From: Heliocidaris erythrogramma
Taxonomy: Eukaryota > Echinodermata > Echinoidea > Camarodonta > Echinometridae
Assembly (NCBI GenBank): GCA_025617745.1
Contig: CM046855.1
Span: forward strand, 13,175,880 to 13,239,879
Length of the DNA: 64,000 nucleotides
Direction of reading: 5' to 3'
Part shown: piece after piece, positions 34,987 to 47,430 of the stretch
How positions within the stretch are numbered: the stretch's first letter is position 1
How the letters are laid out: each line of letters begins with the position of its first letter
Made by a program: the position numbers and the translations under genes
Notes under the pieces: generated by a model
Database searches by the model: none
What the model was told of the DNA's origin: nothing
What the model saw: the letters and a program-made list of their open reading frames with translations, nothing else

Positions 34987-35172
34987 ACACGATAAAAACT
35001 ACTTTCAAAAAATAAACTCAAGACAATTTCAATAGCCCTGTCTATCACCTTTAGAAATGTGCGGACATTACAATGGCGTATTACATAACCCGAACCTGAT
35101 TTCTATGGGCAGTACAATAGGCCTTTGAAATTGCCCTTGAGTTTATTTTTCGAAAATTGTTCTTATCGTGTT
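34987..35172. mobile_element. MITE (about 186 bp) with long inverted ends
   Basis: The left end ACACGATAA, TTTCAAAAAATAAACTCAAG and CAATTTCAA pairs with the right end through the same words in complement (TTGAAATTG, CTTGAGTTTATTTTTCGAAA, TTATCGTGT). TTGCA lies outside both ends and is either the target duplication or part of the inverted repeat. Confidence 0.65.
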
Positions 35173-35639
35173 TTGCATACATGTGCAAATTTACTTGTAC
35201 AGTATGTGCAATTTTTCATCCATAAGAAGATGATTTAAAACTCAGCTAGGTGCTTTTTTATTTTTTGCCCAAGTTTTCACATTTTTCATTTCTTTATCAT
35301 ACTTTGTTTTTTTCCAGAATTCATTATTCATAGATTATGTAGGTGAATGTTGTCTGTTAGAAATGATTGTCAATGTATGCATAGATGACGATGTGAATCA
35401 TTTTTAGTTAACAGATAAATTAAAAGATTCAAAGGAAATGTTAGCAAGAATGTATTTTTACTAATACCTATGCTAGCTCTATGGTTAAACCACTATCAAG
35501 GAACATCATTCCTTGGTATGTGTATCCTTTGCACATGCATGACATGTGTAAGTATTTTATCATGAAGATCACGTAAAAACTACATCATTTTTTTTATTAA
35601 AAAGTCATCTCCCTGTATCCCTAGTACAATGACATCATT

Positions 35640-35990
35640 TCACCTCCTCCTGCCCCATCATTGATGAAGTCAGTCACGGAGAAGGTGTAAATATTGTATC
35701 ACTCCCCCAAACGGGAAGCGTTTCTCTCATACCGAGCACGGGATCACGTAACCGATAGCCCTATCCAGTTCACACCGTCTTCACAAAAAGTGCAGGTGGT
35801 TTTTCTCGGTTCACCGCGAAGAACGGCCAAATACCGCGCCTTTTCTGGCCCTGGTGTGAAGAATCGATTGTCATGGTGCGTTGTTGTCGTCGTCGACGTC
35901 ATGTGGGCAGCCCTTGTCACTCGCTCAAAGTCAATTTTAGCAGACGATTTGTAAGAGCCGGAGCATCCTCCTCCAGATGCTCATTAATCA
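35640..35990. other. GC- and CpG-rich patch; possible short hAT-like remnant
   Basis: This patch is unusually CpG-rich for the intron. TTCACACC at about 35778 and GGTGTGAA at about 35863 could bound a roughly 95-bp element. The open frame through it (Val-rich at CVVVVVDVM) lacks splice signals. It may equally be a regulatory CpG island. Confidence 0.3.
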
Positions 35991-36111
35991 CTAGTGGTTC
36001 AGTGATAATACATCATTGGCTTGGTTTTGGGGTTGATATCGAGAACCTAGCTGACATGGGTGCAGTAGCCTGTGTAGTCGATAGTTGACATTTTTTATAG
36101 ATATACATATA

Positions 36112-36484
36112 TCAAATGCTCTACAGCAATGGCAACTTGATGAATGCCTATATGCATTTAATCATTGAAGCGAAAACTAAAAGGTTATTTGAACAAACTC
36201 CTCCAATTTGAAAATACATACTGTAGTTGTTTTTATGATTTTTTCCACAATATACATTTGTATTTTAAGTATTGGTAAAACAAATCCCATTAATGGACAT
36301 ACTCAAATGCTCTGCAGCAATGGCTACTTGGTGAATGCCTATGTATTTAATCATTGAAGCGAAAACTAAAAGGCTATTTGAACAAACTCATCCAATTTGA
36401 AAATACATAGATTTTTCTATGAATTTTCCACAATATACATTTGTATTTTAAACACTGATAGAACAAATACCACTAATGGAAATA
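36112..36484. repeat. Tandem duplication, unit about 191 bp, two copies
   Basis: TCAAATGCTCTRCAGCAATGG starts copies at 36112 and 36303. The alignment holds through ATTGAAGCGAAAACTAAAAG and CAATATACATTTGTATTTTA. The start of a third copy (TCAAATAGGTG) follows at 36485. Copies are clearly similar with a few indels. Confidence 0.85.
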
Positions 36485-37435
36485 CTCAAATAGGTGCATT
36501 AACTCCATTAGGTGAATGGACTAATCTACTTTGAAACATTGGTTCCTGTGTTATTATTATGAATTTAAGCCAAAGATTAAACAAATACAACTGACAGACA
36601 TTTTAAGAGAAGACTGTGTATGGTTAAACCACAAATCTTTACAGTATCTTTATATATATGGTGATGTCAAAGATACTAAATTCAACACTCGGGTGTGTGA
36701 CTCAAAGAAAATACAAGTGTTGTTTATGTTGTTGTTTTATATTAGGAGGGATTCTGTAGTAACCGTGAATTAAAAATGTAGTGGATATAGTTTACAAGTT
36801 TTGTCTTCATAATGAATTAGAAATTGGAGAAATTGACTGTGCTGAGGGATATGATGCATTGTTACATTGCAGCATTACCAGTGTGTATTTTTGATGATTT
36901 TAAAAATGGTTAGGGTATACACCATTAAGGTACTCGCTCAGTGTCCAACCGTCTTGTCAGAGACCCTTAGATAACTGACCTGTAAATTTCAAGCATGTAG
37001 GAATAGTGCAAGGACCCCTGGTTGGGACTGTAGAATGGTAAAACTTGATCAGCTTTGCCATGAGAATTGGAACAAGATAATGAGATGGGTGTACTTGTCA
37101 AGAATCATGAAGGCCAAACACGTGTCCCATGAAATTTGTTGCTCAGCCAGGAGAATTTGAGACTGATGATCGGGAGCGGTGATGTACTTTGTGCAGCAGG
37201 AAGAGGCTGTGGGATGCTGTGTTATGGTCATCTTTAAATCGCTGAGAGTAGACAGATTCATATTGCACTGGATGCTGTTTATAGTTCTTCAAAAGGATTT
37301 TTTTTCTTCTAATTTGATGATAACTTTTTTTTTTGTATTTCTGGTGTAACTTGCAAAGAGAATCATGCTAGTAATTTTTATGCAGATATTGTGAGAGATT
37401 GTTTGTATAAATGTGTTATGAGGATATACAGTGTA

Positions 37436-37515
37436 AAGAGAGAGAGAGAGAAAGAGAGAGGGAAAGAGAAGAGAAGAGGAGACAGAGACTGTTAAGAGAG
37501 AGAAAGAGAGATTGT
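37436..37515. repeat. (GA)n purine tract
   Basis: Plus-strand AG/GA repeat with interruptions. Frames across it are Ser/Leu-rich artefacts. Confidence 0.85.
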
Positions 37516-37635
37516 CAGTGATAGAGCGAAATGGAGAAGGGCAGACAAGCATAATAGAAACATACATAAAGAGTCATTGAGAGAAAATCAGGAAATTAGA
37601 GGAATTAGAAACAATTAACATTACTGGGGAGCGTG

Positions 37636-37754
37636 TCATGAAAGGAAGTTGTTGGATATTTTATCCAACAACTGTTATAAGCTACTGAAATCCTGGCATC
37701 TGATTGACTGAGAGCAAATTTGTTGGATAAAATACCTGACAAGTCCTTTCATGA
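37636..37754. mobile_element. MITE (about 119 bp), same family as 15514-15661
   Basis: Inverted ends TCATGAAAGG and CCTTTCATGA with GTTGTTGGATATTTTATCCAAC-type pairing inside. The core words match the element at 15514. A dispersed-repeat copy begins 14 bases downstream. Confidence 0.65.
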
Positions 37755-37767
37755 ATGCAATTACATT

Positions 37768-38080
37768 GTGAAAGAAACCGTCTGGAAGCTATTGGGAAAG
37801 GTTGGTCATATCTACATAAGAATTTGTGCATACTGTGAGGTTTTGGAATCATGAAAATGATCAGTAATTGACCCAGTCTTGCTGAAAAGCACATGCACTG
37901 CACACAAAAATGGGTATATGGGACTGCATACACGTGTGGCATGAAAGTTCGGCCCGAACAATTCAGCAATTTCTGGTCATATTTCGAATATAAGGGCATT
38001 ATGATGTTCTTCCAAACTGACATAAAAGGAATGAGAAAGCTCACACATTATTTTTCACCTTTCCAAGAACTTTACCTCCA
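37768..38080 (+). repeat. Dispersed repeat, copy 2
   Basis: Inverted partner of 31757-32087. Frames in the two copies differ mostly by amino-acid-changing substitutions, so it is read as non-coding. Confidence 0.72.
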
Positions 38081-38405
38081 GTTTTCACTTATTTTTTCTT
38101 GCCAACTACACTGTATTATGCTGATGGAATCCTTGGTATAAGTATCAAGTTTATGTGTAAACGGTGTACCCTCCCATCTTTGATCATTTAGACAATCATC
38201 TCAGATCTGGAGAACTAATCGAGAAGGAAAGGTATTGCAGGGGACTCATCTACTAATGTGAAAAAAAGATTGCTTACAATATGAATCCTGTGACAAAATT
38301 GACATATCCCTTAGTATGAGTGCATGCGATATTAATATGAGTGACATTGAGTACAGAATTAATTTAATGGCGTTTATTTAATTATTGGATTGCTAATGTG
38401 TCTAA

Positions 38406-39028
38406 GACCCCGTTTACAGTGCAGGGCCGGGCCGAACCCGGCCTCAGCCCGGCCCTAATTGCGGTACTCGCCCCCTCAAGTTTGTGCGTTTACAGTGCGG
38501 GTCTCGGGCCGGCCTAAATTATAACCTTTCAATATTTTGTCGTAGTGGCGCTCTGCATGTAAACAAACGTTTATTTTGGTGGGCGCGCGCGGGGGTAAAC
38601 ATAACGGTTTAGGTGTCAAATCAGCAAACAATGAAATCTTTCGAACGAAACAGCACAAGAGATGAACGATGATAATTGAATTAAAAGCACTAGTATTTCG
38701 ACTTTTATTTACACAGACAAACTTTGGAAATCTCAGCAGAAAAGACAACAAAGAAGGCCTTACAATGCAACGCTTGAAGCAACCGCGGGATCATGACGTC
38801 ATATCCGATGATGTCATGAGTGCTGCACTTCCGGGATCGCATTTGGGCCTGCGTGCGTTTACAGTGAAAGAAGGCCAGGCCAAGGCCGGGCCGAGACTTA
38901 CCTCCAGAGCTGGTCCAAATGCGCGGCCGCTTTTGGTACCGCATTTGGCCTTTTGAGCGTTTACAGTGAAGTTTAGGCCGGCTTTGGCCCGGGCTCGGCT
39001 CAGGCTTACTCTCACTGTAAACGGGGTC
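38406..39028. mobile_element. GC-rich non-autonomous DNA element (623 bp) with 16-bp perfect ends
   Basis: GACCCCGTTTACAGTG at the left end and its exact complement at 39013-39028 bound the element. CGTTTACAGTG recurs inside at about 38489, 38858 and 38959, each followed by a GGCCGG/GGCCCGGG-rich block. The interior is far richer in G+C than the intron around it. Repeated subterminal words are typical transposase-binding arrays. No transposase is encoded and no clear target duplication was found. Confidence 0.75.
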
Positions 39029-42000
39029 CAAATACCCCAATATAGTCATCTGTTTTGGAAAAGAATTTTTGAACCAAGATTATTTTATGTAAGTTTCTTA
39101 TCTACTGAGAAATCTGACACCAAATAATTTTCAAGAAAGACAAAAGAGAAATTCCACATGGATTTTATATTATCATACCAGTAGCAGTGTAAGTATATTG
39201 ATGATCTAGCGTAAGGAAACATAATGCTTGCATGAATCATTGAAACAAAAAAGAATGCTTCAAAATTAGTTTACCTTTAGGCTGTTATTGTTCAATTTAT
39301 TTCAAGTAAAACCCCATTGATTTCTGAAAAAGAGGGTAAAAATGCAGGAGCTCTTACCTGACCCCTATTGCGAAGCCCTGATTACTATTAATCTTTGTAT
39401 GATTGGCAAACGATCAATGACAACTTTCATTTTAGATTTAATCTCTTTTGCTTAGGACAAAATTGCAAAAAGAGTAATTTGGCTTTCCGCTTTCAGTTTG
39501 TGCATCGATGTCATACATGATTGAGTTTTTTTTTTCTCTGCATCAATACATGTAAGTACATACTATCACTACATGTATTGAGTCTGACATGAGACTATAT
39601 GAACATACTTCATAGATTGCGTGAAGTTGTGAAGCATCAGACCTAGAGCACCTGTATCAACACCAAACCAGTTATCCATTGTTTCGTTAAGTGACAACAA
39701 GCATTTCTCTATCTGGCACTGCAAATCCTATAGAAGTGTTAAACGTGAAGAAGAACACGCATAGGTGTTACTAGTTTCTCAGTGCCTCTATTGAGATATG
39801 AGAAAAACTCTGAATATGTATTTTAGGGTGACTTAGGAAGCTTAGCGAAACCTTGTGGCACGTAAAAATTATTCAAAATAAAAATTTTATTTTATAGAGG
39901 CAGAACCAAAATATTAGGATGTAGAATTGGTATTTACCTCTTTGGACACTTTTAAGCAAAATATATGAAAACTTTTATTCAGATAAATCTGATTCTGATT
40001 TTAGAAGCACAGACAAAACTAGCAATTTTCCTCTTTGCGTCTTTCCTGCATCTTTATGCGCCATTGTGTTGCGCTAAGCTACCTTAGTGACAGTAGATCT
40101 AATAGCAATGATTTCAATTTTATCTCCAGCTACCTCTGAATAAAACTATGAAATCTATATTCACTAAATTAGAAATAGAAAGAACAATGTGTGCGACATA
40201 CAACTCGTGTTCTGCAGTCAATATCTGATACTAACCAATTCCTCACTTTTGCTGTGAACCAAAAACTATACCAAATCCTAACCATTAATGCTGAACCTAT
40301 TCCAAAACCCAATTGCAACTAAGATCTTACCCAAAATTTTTGAAAAATGTCAGATCACCATATTTTACTCAAGATTTATTTTGCTTTATTCTTATCCATG
40401 CAAAATAAGGTGTGCATTGTTTGCATGCTACAGACTCTGTGATGTTATATCAGGCTATTTGATTCTTTTCTTTTGTTATGCAGGCCTATGGAAATGTATT
40501 TTTCAGTGTCAAGCCAATAATTTGAATGTCCTCTTCACTTGTTACCCTACATGTACTTAAAATCTGCTGAGTAACCTTGTTGTGGAAACTATGTGATACA
40601 ATAAATGTATTTGAAATTATACTCTCCATCACATGATGGTTTGCACTTTACTTACCTGTAAATATGGGAATGTCTCTGAAACGGTCCTGTAGTAATACCA
40701 GTATTGCCCACAGAAATGGGTTATTTCTATTGTAAATGGGAATACGCACTCCATTTTAACAAGAATTTTTTTTCTTCCTGAATTGAACAAATCCCCAAAC
40801 AAGCTAGCTTACTGCTCTGATCAATATGGGAATCAAATGGAAATCAATATTCATGACTCACGAGCAAAGTATAGGCTTGAATAACTAATCTCCCATCCAC
40901 TCAATCCGGATTAATTTCAATTCTACATTCATTTGCCTCGTTACTTGCAAACAGTTTAATCTAACCTGGCAAATTGAAAATATATTGTCCATTTCATGAT
41001 GTGCTCTCATAGAAAATCATTTTGTTTGGAGGCAGTAAAAGCTGGAGTAGGTAGCTCTTCGTGCAGATTATGTCAACAAAAGTTGAAAGGGTGAATTAGC
41101 TTCGGGAAATATTCCATTTGACTGTCTTTGAGCAAGCCGAATGGAAATGAGAACCACATTAATAGGAATAATATTAATGTTGAAAGGATTGCCCATTAGT
41201 CTAACGAAGCATGTATACTGAATGCAAACATCAGCTTCAATCAGGAAAAATGAAGTCTGATTGGTTCGGAGGATAACCTGCAAATAAATGGATATGATCA
41301 ATTGTTAGAGGTCATATTGATACAAATGCTTAATTGATTGATGTGAACTGTTTCCTAGTTTTCAATCTATTTTACTACAAATGGACATGATTTGGGGTTT
41401 ACCCTATGATATATTGAGTAATAAGAGTAATAAGTTTAACCTCTTTAGTGCCGTGAACGGCAAATTCACATCCAAGAAATTGAGTATTGATTTAATTTGA
41501 TTTATTTGATTTTATTAGTTTTTATGTCATCATCTCCAGAAACATACATTTCATGCTCATGAATGTGATATGAATATATTTCTCTTTCAATGCAATATAC
41601 ACATAGAAATATAAGACTGAGTTACAAACTGAGGACATGATTAACATGAGATATAGGAGGGCTGCAGCGTAAGCATGGAGCTTGTGCATGCAGCTCTCAG
41701 TGGAACCGAGTACATGTATTGAGCTATATGTTTGGAGCAAGGAGGACTAAGATTTTTCTTAGTTATGAAATTAATTTTGAGCCCAATTTAGCAGTGAAAC
41801 TAGCATTATGACTTATAATTTAACAATTGAAAGTTCATTGTGACAGTTGTTTAAAAACTTGGTGGCATATAAATGGATAAGTACATTTAAAAAAATTTTG
41901 ACAAGAAGAAAATAGCATTTTGCACGTATGTTCTACAATGTTGGCATACATATTGAAATAAGTGAGGTTCCAGGATGAAGTCTGAACACACAAAATGAAA

Positions 42001-42320
42001 ATGCAATATCTTATTATATACTTTTGTCACCTATAATTGCTTTTAAAGTTTGAGCATTTATCTGAATATAAGCAGCACAACTGATTACATTTTTCATTAC
42101 CAAGTTATATATGCAGTATAATGTAGGCCTACTTGTATCTTTAAACACTTCTCTTTTGGGATGAAATTTTCTTTAGACTGTTGAACTCTGGATCAAATTA
42201 AGTAATATCAATCCTATTTTTTACAGGATGAAATATGGTGAGACAAGCTAGAGTTGATATTGATACATCATCTGTTTGGAGCCAGAAGGCTGTTAACTCT
42301 CTGCAAATGATGGGACTTAA

Positions 42321-42563
42321 CCCCTTCCATGCCACCAGATTTTTGAGCAATTGTCAAAAATGAGCTTTCATGAGTTGAATATTAATGTTCAATGACTTTT
42401 TTTCTTGAGCAAACTGGGTAAAGATTTATTGCATAGGAATAAACATTATATTGGAGGCATAGGTTTCTGCATCAGGAAGAATTTTCAAGCCATTCTGAGC
42501 CTAAACAATATGTTCACCACTCACATTTTTGGGCGGGATTTACCGCCCACGGCATGGTAGGGC
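42321..42563. mobile_element. piggyBac-like MITE (243 bp) at TTAA
   Basis: TTAA flanks both ends (42317-42320 and 42564-42567). The left end CCCCTTCCATGCCACC pairs with the right end, the complement of GCCCTACCATGCCGTGG. TTAA duplication and CCC-starting ends are hallmarks of piggyBac-type transposition. The interior has no coding content. Confidence 0.72.
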
Positions 42564-42651
42564 TTAAAGTACTTCTGACTCAAAACAGACGACATGATGT
42601 ATGCATTCTTCCATGAATATTGATAAAATAGAAGATTTTCTAGTTTACTTG

Positions 42652-42675
42652 AGGGGGGGGGGGGGGGGGGGGGGT
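42652..42675. repeat. Long poly-G run (about 23)
   Basis: An almost uninterrupted G run in the intron. Its length is probably polymorphic or poorly determined. Confidence 0.85.
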
Positions 42676-43750
42676 GGAGGCTTTAATTTCTGCAGTGGGC
42701 TCTTGTGTTGATTTCAGTTACTTTAAAAACTCTCATTTGGATGTGAAAAGTTAAAACCTGTGGTCTCCTGGGTCTTCCTTTCTATATTTTATGTTTTCAT
42801 GCCCTAATACCCTGGCTTACTTAATCATGCGTCTCATTTCTCTCAATCACCATGGTTACGCATGGATGTTTTTGACAAGATTGTAGCGTGATTGTGTTTT
42901 AAAGCATTTTGAGTAAACTGCAATAACCATAGAATAAAATGCATTATAAAGGAGTATATTTGAAATATATGAAATAAATGCAACAGCAGTAATAAGAGGG
43001 AATATTTGCCAAGGTCTTAATGATCAAATGTAATGATTTCTAAAACTGCCATTATGCTGTAAAGTTGAAGTGATTGCTTTGGTGCCAGTCTTATCAAGAT
43101 TTTATGAGATGAGATAGAGATGGAGAAAAATGAGATACAGAGGATGTTTGGAGGTTGTAAAAGAAGTATATGAATTAGACTGATGGGAAATTTGGTTTGG
43201 GCATTACGTATGACTCATGATATTGGTTGGCACTGAATAATAAAAACATATTTTTAGATGCATACACAGAAATGTTTTTTTTGCATTAAGACACATTTCT
43301 TAAACATTACATCTTTTTTATTTTAATAAAATTTGAGACAATGATCTACGTTTTCCTGGCGAGAATCCTCTTGTGGCATAAAGAACAAAGTCCTCCCTCG
43401 CTGGCCATGCTTTCATAGCTGCTGCACCATGTTAATGGAACCAGTGACCTCCTGATATCTCTTTCATTGACACTTTGGATTCCTTTTGGTCAAATTAATT
43501 ATTTAAAAACGTGATTCAACATAGATTTTGTAGTATTCTTCAGTCCATTCTGCTGCTATACCTTCTTGTTTTTCATGATGTGCCTCAGAATAGTTCAACT
43601 AGATGGATCGTGGAATATAAGTGTGTAGTATTATTGTTCATTGCTGTATAAAAACAGTACAGCAATATGCCTGATGGTGGACTGTACTGCAACTGAAGAA
43701 GAAGAAAAAAAAATTGCTCTTTTTATTTTGTATTCTTTGTTTCTTTATTA

Positions 43751-45313
43751 GGTGATCTGTCGTACATCGACAGATCACCTCTTAATTTCGTCAAGATTTT
43801 TCTTCTTTATTTATTTATTATTATTATTATTATTTATTTATTTTTATTTTTCGCCCATTTTCTTGTTACCATGATTTCTCAAAAAGTTCATTCTCAATTT
43901 TCTTCAAATTTTCGTCACTTATCAGACTGGTCAATGTCAAGATGTGGCATCTCATTCAAGGTCATCAGGTTATCATGACGTCATCAAGACGCCATTTTGT
44001 AAATTTACAAGATCGATTATATCTTCATAATCGATCATCAAAAATCAACTATATTTACATCACATAAACTTCACATGACGGGTCATCAGGTCATGTCCTC
44101 ACAGGTCATCTAGAGGTCAGGACGTACGCGTACGCGCGCGTCAAAATTTTAAAATGCTCAAAATCACGTAGGATCAAGTCTGCACACGTTTCAGGTCAGT
44201 TTGAGCATTTCAAAAATGTCCGTGCGTAAGCGTCCGCGCGCGCGTTTTACGCGCGCACAAATCGTAAATAACGTTAGAACGCTGTTTTTTTATTGATTTG
44301 CAATCCTGACACTTTTCTTCATCATTTCCATCAATTTGAATCAATTTCAATCAATAATAAGGTCGTACGGGCGCGTCAAAGTTCGAAATCCGTGCGCGCG
44401 TCTATGGCGAAAATAACGTAAAAACGTGCAAAAACATGCCTCTACAAAATTCATTGTAGCTCGTTAGATAGTCCGTTGACCCCCAAATTTTTTGTCATCA
44501 TCAGGTAGGGTATGAATCATAGATTTCATTTCATGTATCATTTCATCCATATAAACATTATGACGTCATCAAAATGGCACCAGAAGTCAAAATTTCCATT
44601 TTTCATGTTTTGACGTCATCACATTAATGCAAATTTGGCTCTAGATTCGTAATTATTGGTCGTTTTTCTCCCAAATTTTGATATGTTATAGCTGCAACAA
44701 TTCTCTACGAGACATCTTGCCACCATTATTCATTTTGATGACGTCATCACACTGAAATCTTCAATTAAAGACGACATGTCAAATTTTTCCCTATTTGCGT
44801 GTTATGTCTATGGAAGATGATTTTTTTTCGAATCATGAATCTACATGACATCGTTCTCTGAGCAGTATCTCAGTTATTTTTGGTCTATTTCCTTCCAGAT
44901 TTTAATATGTTGTAGCTGAGACTATAAGCTTTTATTAGTAAGCCCTCCAATTTTTGATCAGATGTCGGGATCATGCCCAATTTTTCAGTACCAAATGGGA
45001 TTTGAGAATCACGTTTTTCGTTTACGTGTTATCTCTATGGGAAATATTTTTTTTTAATCACCAACACCATAATCATCATGAATATCATTATCATCACCAT
45101 CATTATATTATCATCTTCATCATCATCACCATTATCATCATCACCGTAATCTTTTTACAATGACCGTTTCACACATTTTGCTACATTCCTGTCCTCAAGA
45201 AGCATCTCCATTCATGGCATTCTTGACTTCCTATCTTCAGTTTAGCATTTCCCCATTATTATGATCATCCTGATTACAATCATGATCGTACAAAGTGAAA
45301 GACAGATCACCTA
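43751..45313. mobile_element. CpG-rich non-autonomous element (about 1.56 kb), AGGTGATCTGTC ends
   Basis: The left end reads AGGTGATCTGTC and is itself followed by its complement, making a terminal hairpin (43751-43781). The right end is GACAGATCACCT at 45302-45313. The interior contrasts with the intron, with many CG dinucleotides (ACGCGTACGCGCGCG at about 44127, GCGCGCGCG at about 44237) and four TGACGTCA palindromes at 43976, 44561, 44611 and 44739. There are also an AT microsatellite at about 43806-43850 and an ATC microsatellite at about 45073-45145. No transposase frame is visible. Confidence 0.55.
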
Positions 45314-47385
45314 ATTCGTCATGACGAATTAAACTCTAGTTTCTATTAAATTAGTTTTTTAAACTTGGTTTTCTGCAGTTGTTTTTAATTAATAATATGC
45401 AATGGGATGTGTTGAAAACACTACGTCAAACCTCAACTAAATGGCCTAACTCACGTTTCAGAATCAGAATCATAGCCATATATTTCCTACAATCCCTATC
45501 ATGCTCCATCAGGGTTTCTGTATTGCATTGGACTTTCAGAGAAATTCATTGAAAGGGAAGAGAAGTAAATGCTGCAAATGGATATCAGATTAATGTTATT
45601 GCTCTGGCTGCCTTCAAATCTTGCTTCTAAACACGAATGTCGTATGATCTGCGATAGACGCTACGAATGTGCTTTGTTGGTTTATTTGTAAAGGATGTTG
45701 GCATTTTGCATGTCGGGCATGCCATTAATTGAGGGCATTGTGAGTGGATCATTATCACTAATGGAGGTTGGTTAGTAAATGTCAGCATCATTCAATGTTG
45801 AACATGTTTTTCAGCGACTAGGAGAAAAATGCTGGAACAATAAGAGTGTTTGCTATCCATAATCTCTTAGTACAACATTTAGCGTGGATTGCAAAAGTAC
45901 CCCATATTATCATTAGTACTGGATCTATGACAATGACAATCACACTTGAGTGGGGAAAAGGCCTGATAGAATCAAAATATTTCTCGTTTGTTAACTGAGT
46001 AGTTATCAAAGTAAGAACTGTATTTGGATTCCTTATACAACGTAGTGCAGAGTTGGTGAAAAGGAAATGAATTTGTTTTCAAATGTTTGTGTTTTTGCAA
46101 ATACTTAGCTCATTTACTGTCACTAAATTTGTTATTAAGGCAAAATTTCAAGGACTAAATCTCTGAAATATTGTGATTATAATAATATTGCCATTTTGGA
46201 GGAATTGTAATTTATTTTTGAAAGTCACAGTTAATGCTATAGTTTGTGTTGTGTATTTAAATGCATTGTGACATGATCAACTTAGATGCAAATTGTTGAC
46301 TCTATTGTGCCTAAGGGATAGGAAACACACAAAAAATAAAACATTTGCATACATGTTCATGGAAAGAGATCTTCCCTTGCGCAGTATGTTAACGTCATGC
46401 TCTTATGAAATGGCAGTATGGCACAGTATTCAATGAAATTTATTTCACTGTATGTTACATATTTAAGTAATATGAGGATTGGAGTCAATATTCATATGGG
46501 TGTGGGTGTGGATGTTACTCCCAACCTTGGAAAATTAAGTAATGTATAGATTTCTTCATGTTTTCCTCTTTTGTTTTGGATTTGCAATGCAGATGCTGCC
46601 TGCAGCCAAGTAAACAGAGTCATCTATCCAACAGACATTAAATCAATTTTCATCAGAAAATTGTCCAATTAAATTTAGCCAGAAGGCACAGGGAAGCCAA
46701 ATTAGCATTCCGTCAAGCTATGCTCATTGAAACAGTGAGTGCTCTTCACTCCCAAGTGTTTTTGCCTCTGTTGAAGCTGGCAATTGCGGGATAGCGACAG
46801 TCATAAAATAGAGGCCAAATTGACAAGTTGCACATTAATGATTAGATTCACGTCTTCATTGAAGTTATGATAGAAGTATTCACCTGGGATGATACTCGGT
46901 ATTCAGAGGCGACAAGCATCCTGACCATTGATTGAAGGATTAAATGACTTCAGAATTACCCTATTAAAGAGGGATGAAGTTTCAATTTCTGAAATGATGG
47001 CATCCACACAGTGTATTTAGTCCATAGGAAATAATAATTTTGACAGATGAGTCTGTTATCAAATTTTATTACATTTGATTAGCATTTGAAAATCTATAGA
47101 CCGATGTGGAATTAGAGTAATCCCCTTGAAAGAGGATCATACTGGGGAAGAAAGTTTATATATATGTAATCCATAATTTTTTTTTATCCCCAGATTAATG
47201 TAGTTTGTGAGAAATAAGAAATGAAAGAAGCAGAATTTGTGAGATCTATATAAGAAGCAGTTTAATGACACAGAAATATGATGTGGTCATGATATATACA
47301 TGTGCTCTGGTTAACACCAAAGGGGATGTATTAGACATTGGGGTGAGAGAAAGGTAGGGAGATGGAGACAAAGAGAAAGAGAGCA

Positions 47386-47430
47386 AGAGAAAAAGATCAC
47401 AAAGGAGCAAGAGAGAGAGAGAGAGAGATA
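47386..47430. repeat. (GA)n tract
   Basis: AG repeat on the plus strand. It is followed at about 47455-47570 by a CpG-rich 100-base patch (TCTAGCGCGCTAGA palindrome) that may be a transposon remnant. Confidence 0.6.

Noticed and set aside
31675-38141. Similar open frames in the two dispersed-repeat copies (MFFQTDIKG...)
   Set aside because: Most differences between the copies change the amino acid and the frames are open over different extents. This is shared repeat descent, not a conserved protein.
38669-39049. Overlapping Arg/Pro/Ala-rich open frames on both strands
   Set aside because: They lie inside the GC-rich transposon at 38406-39028, where few stop codons occur by composition.
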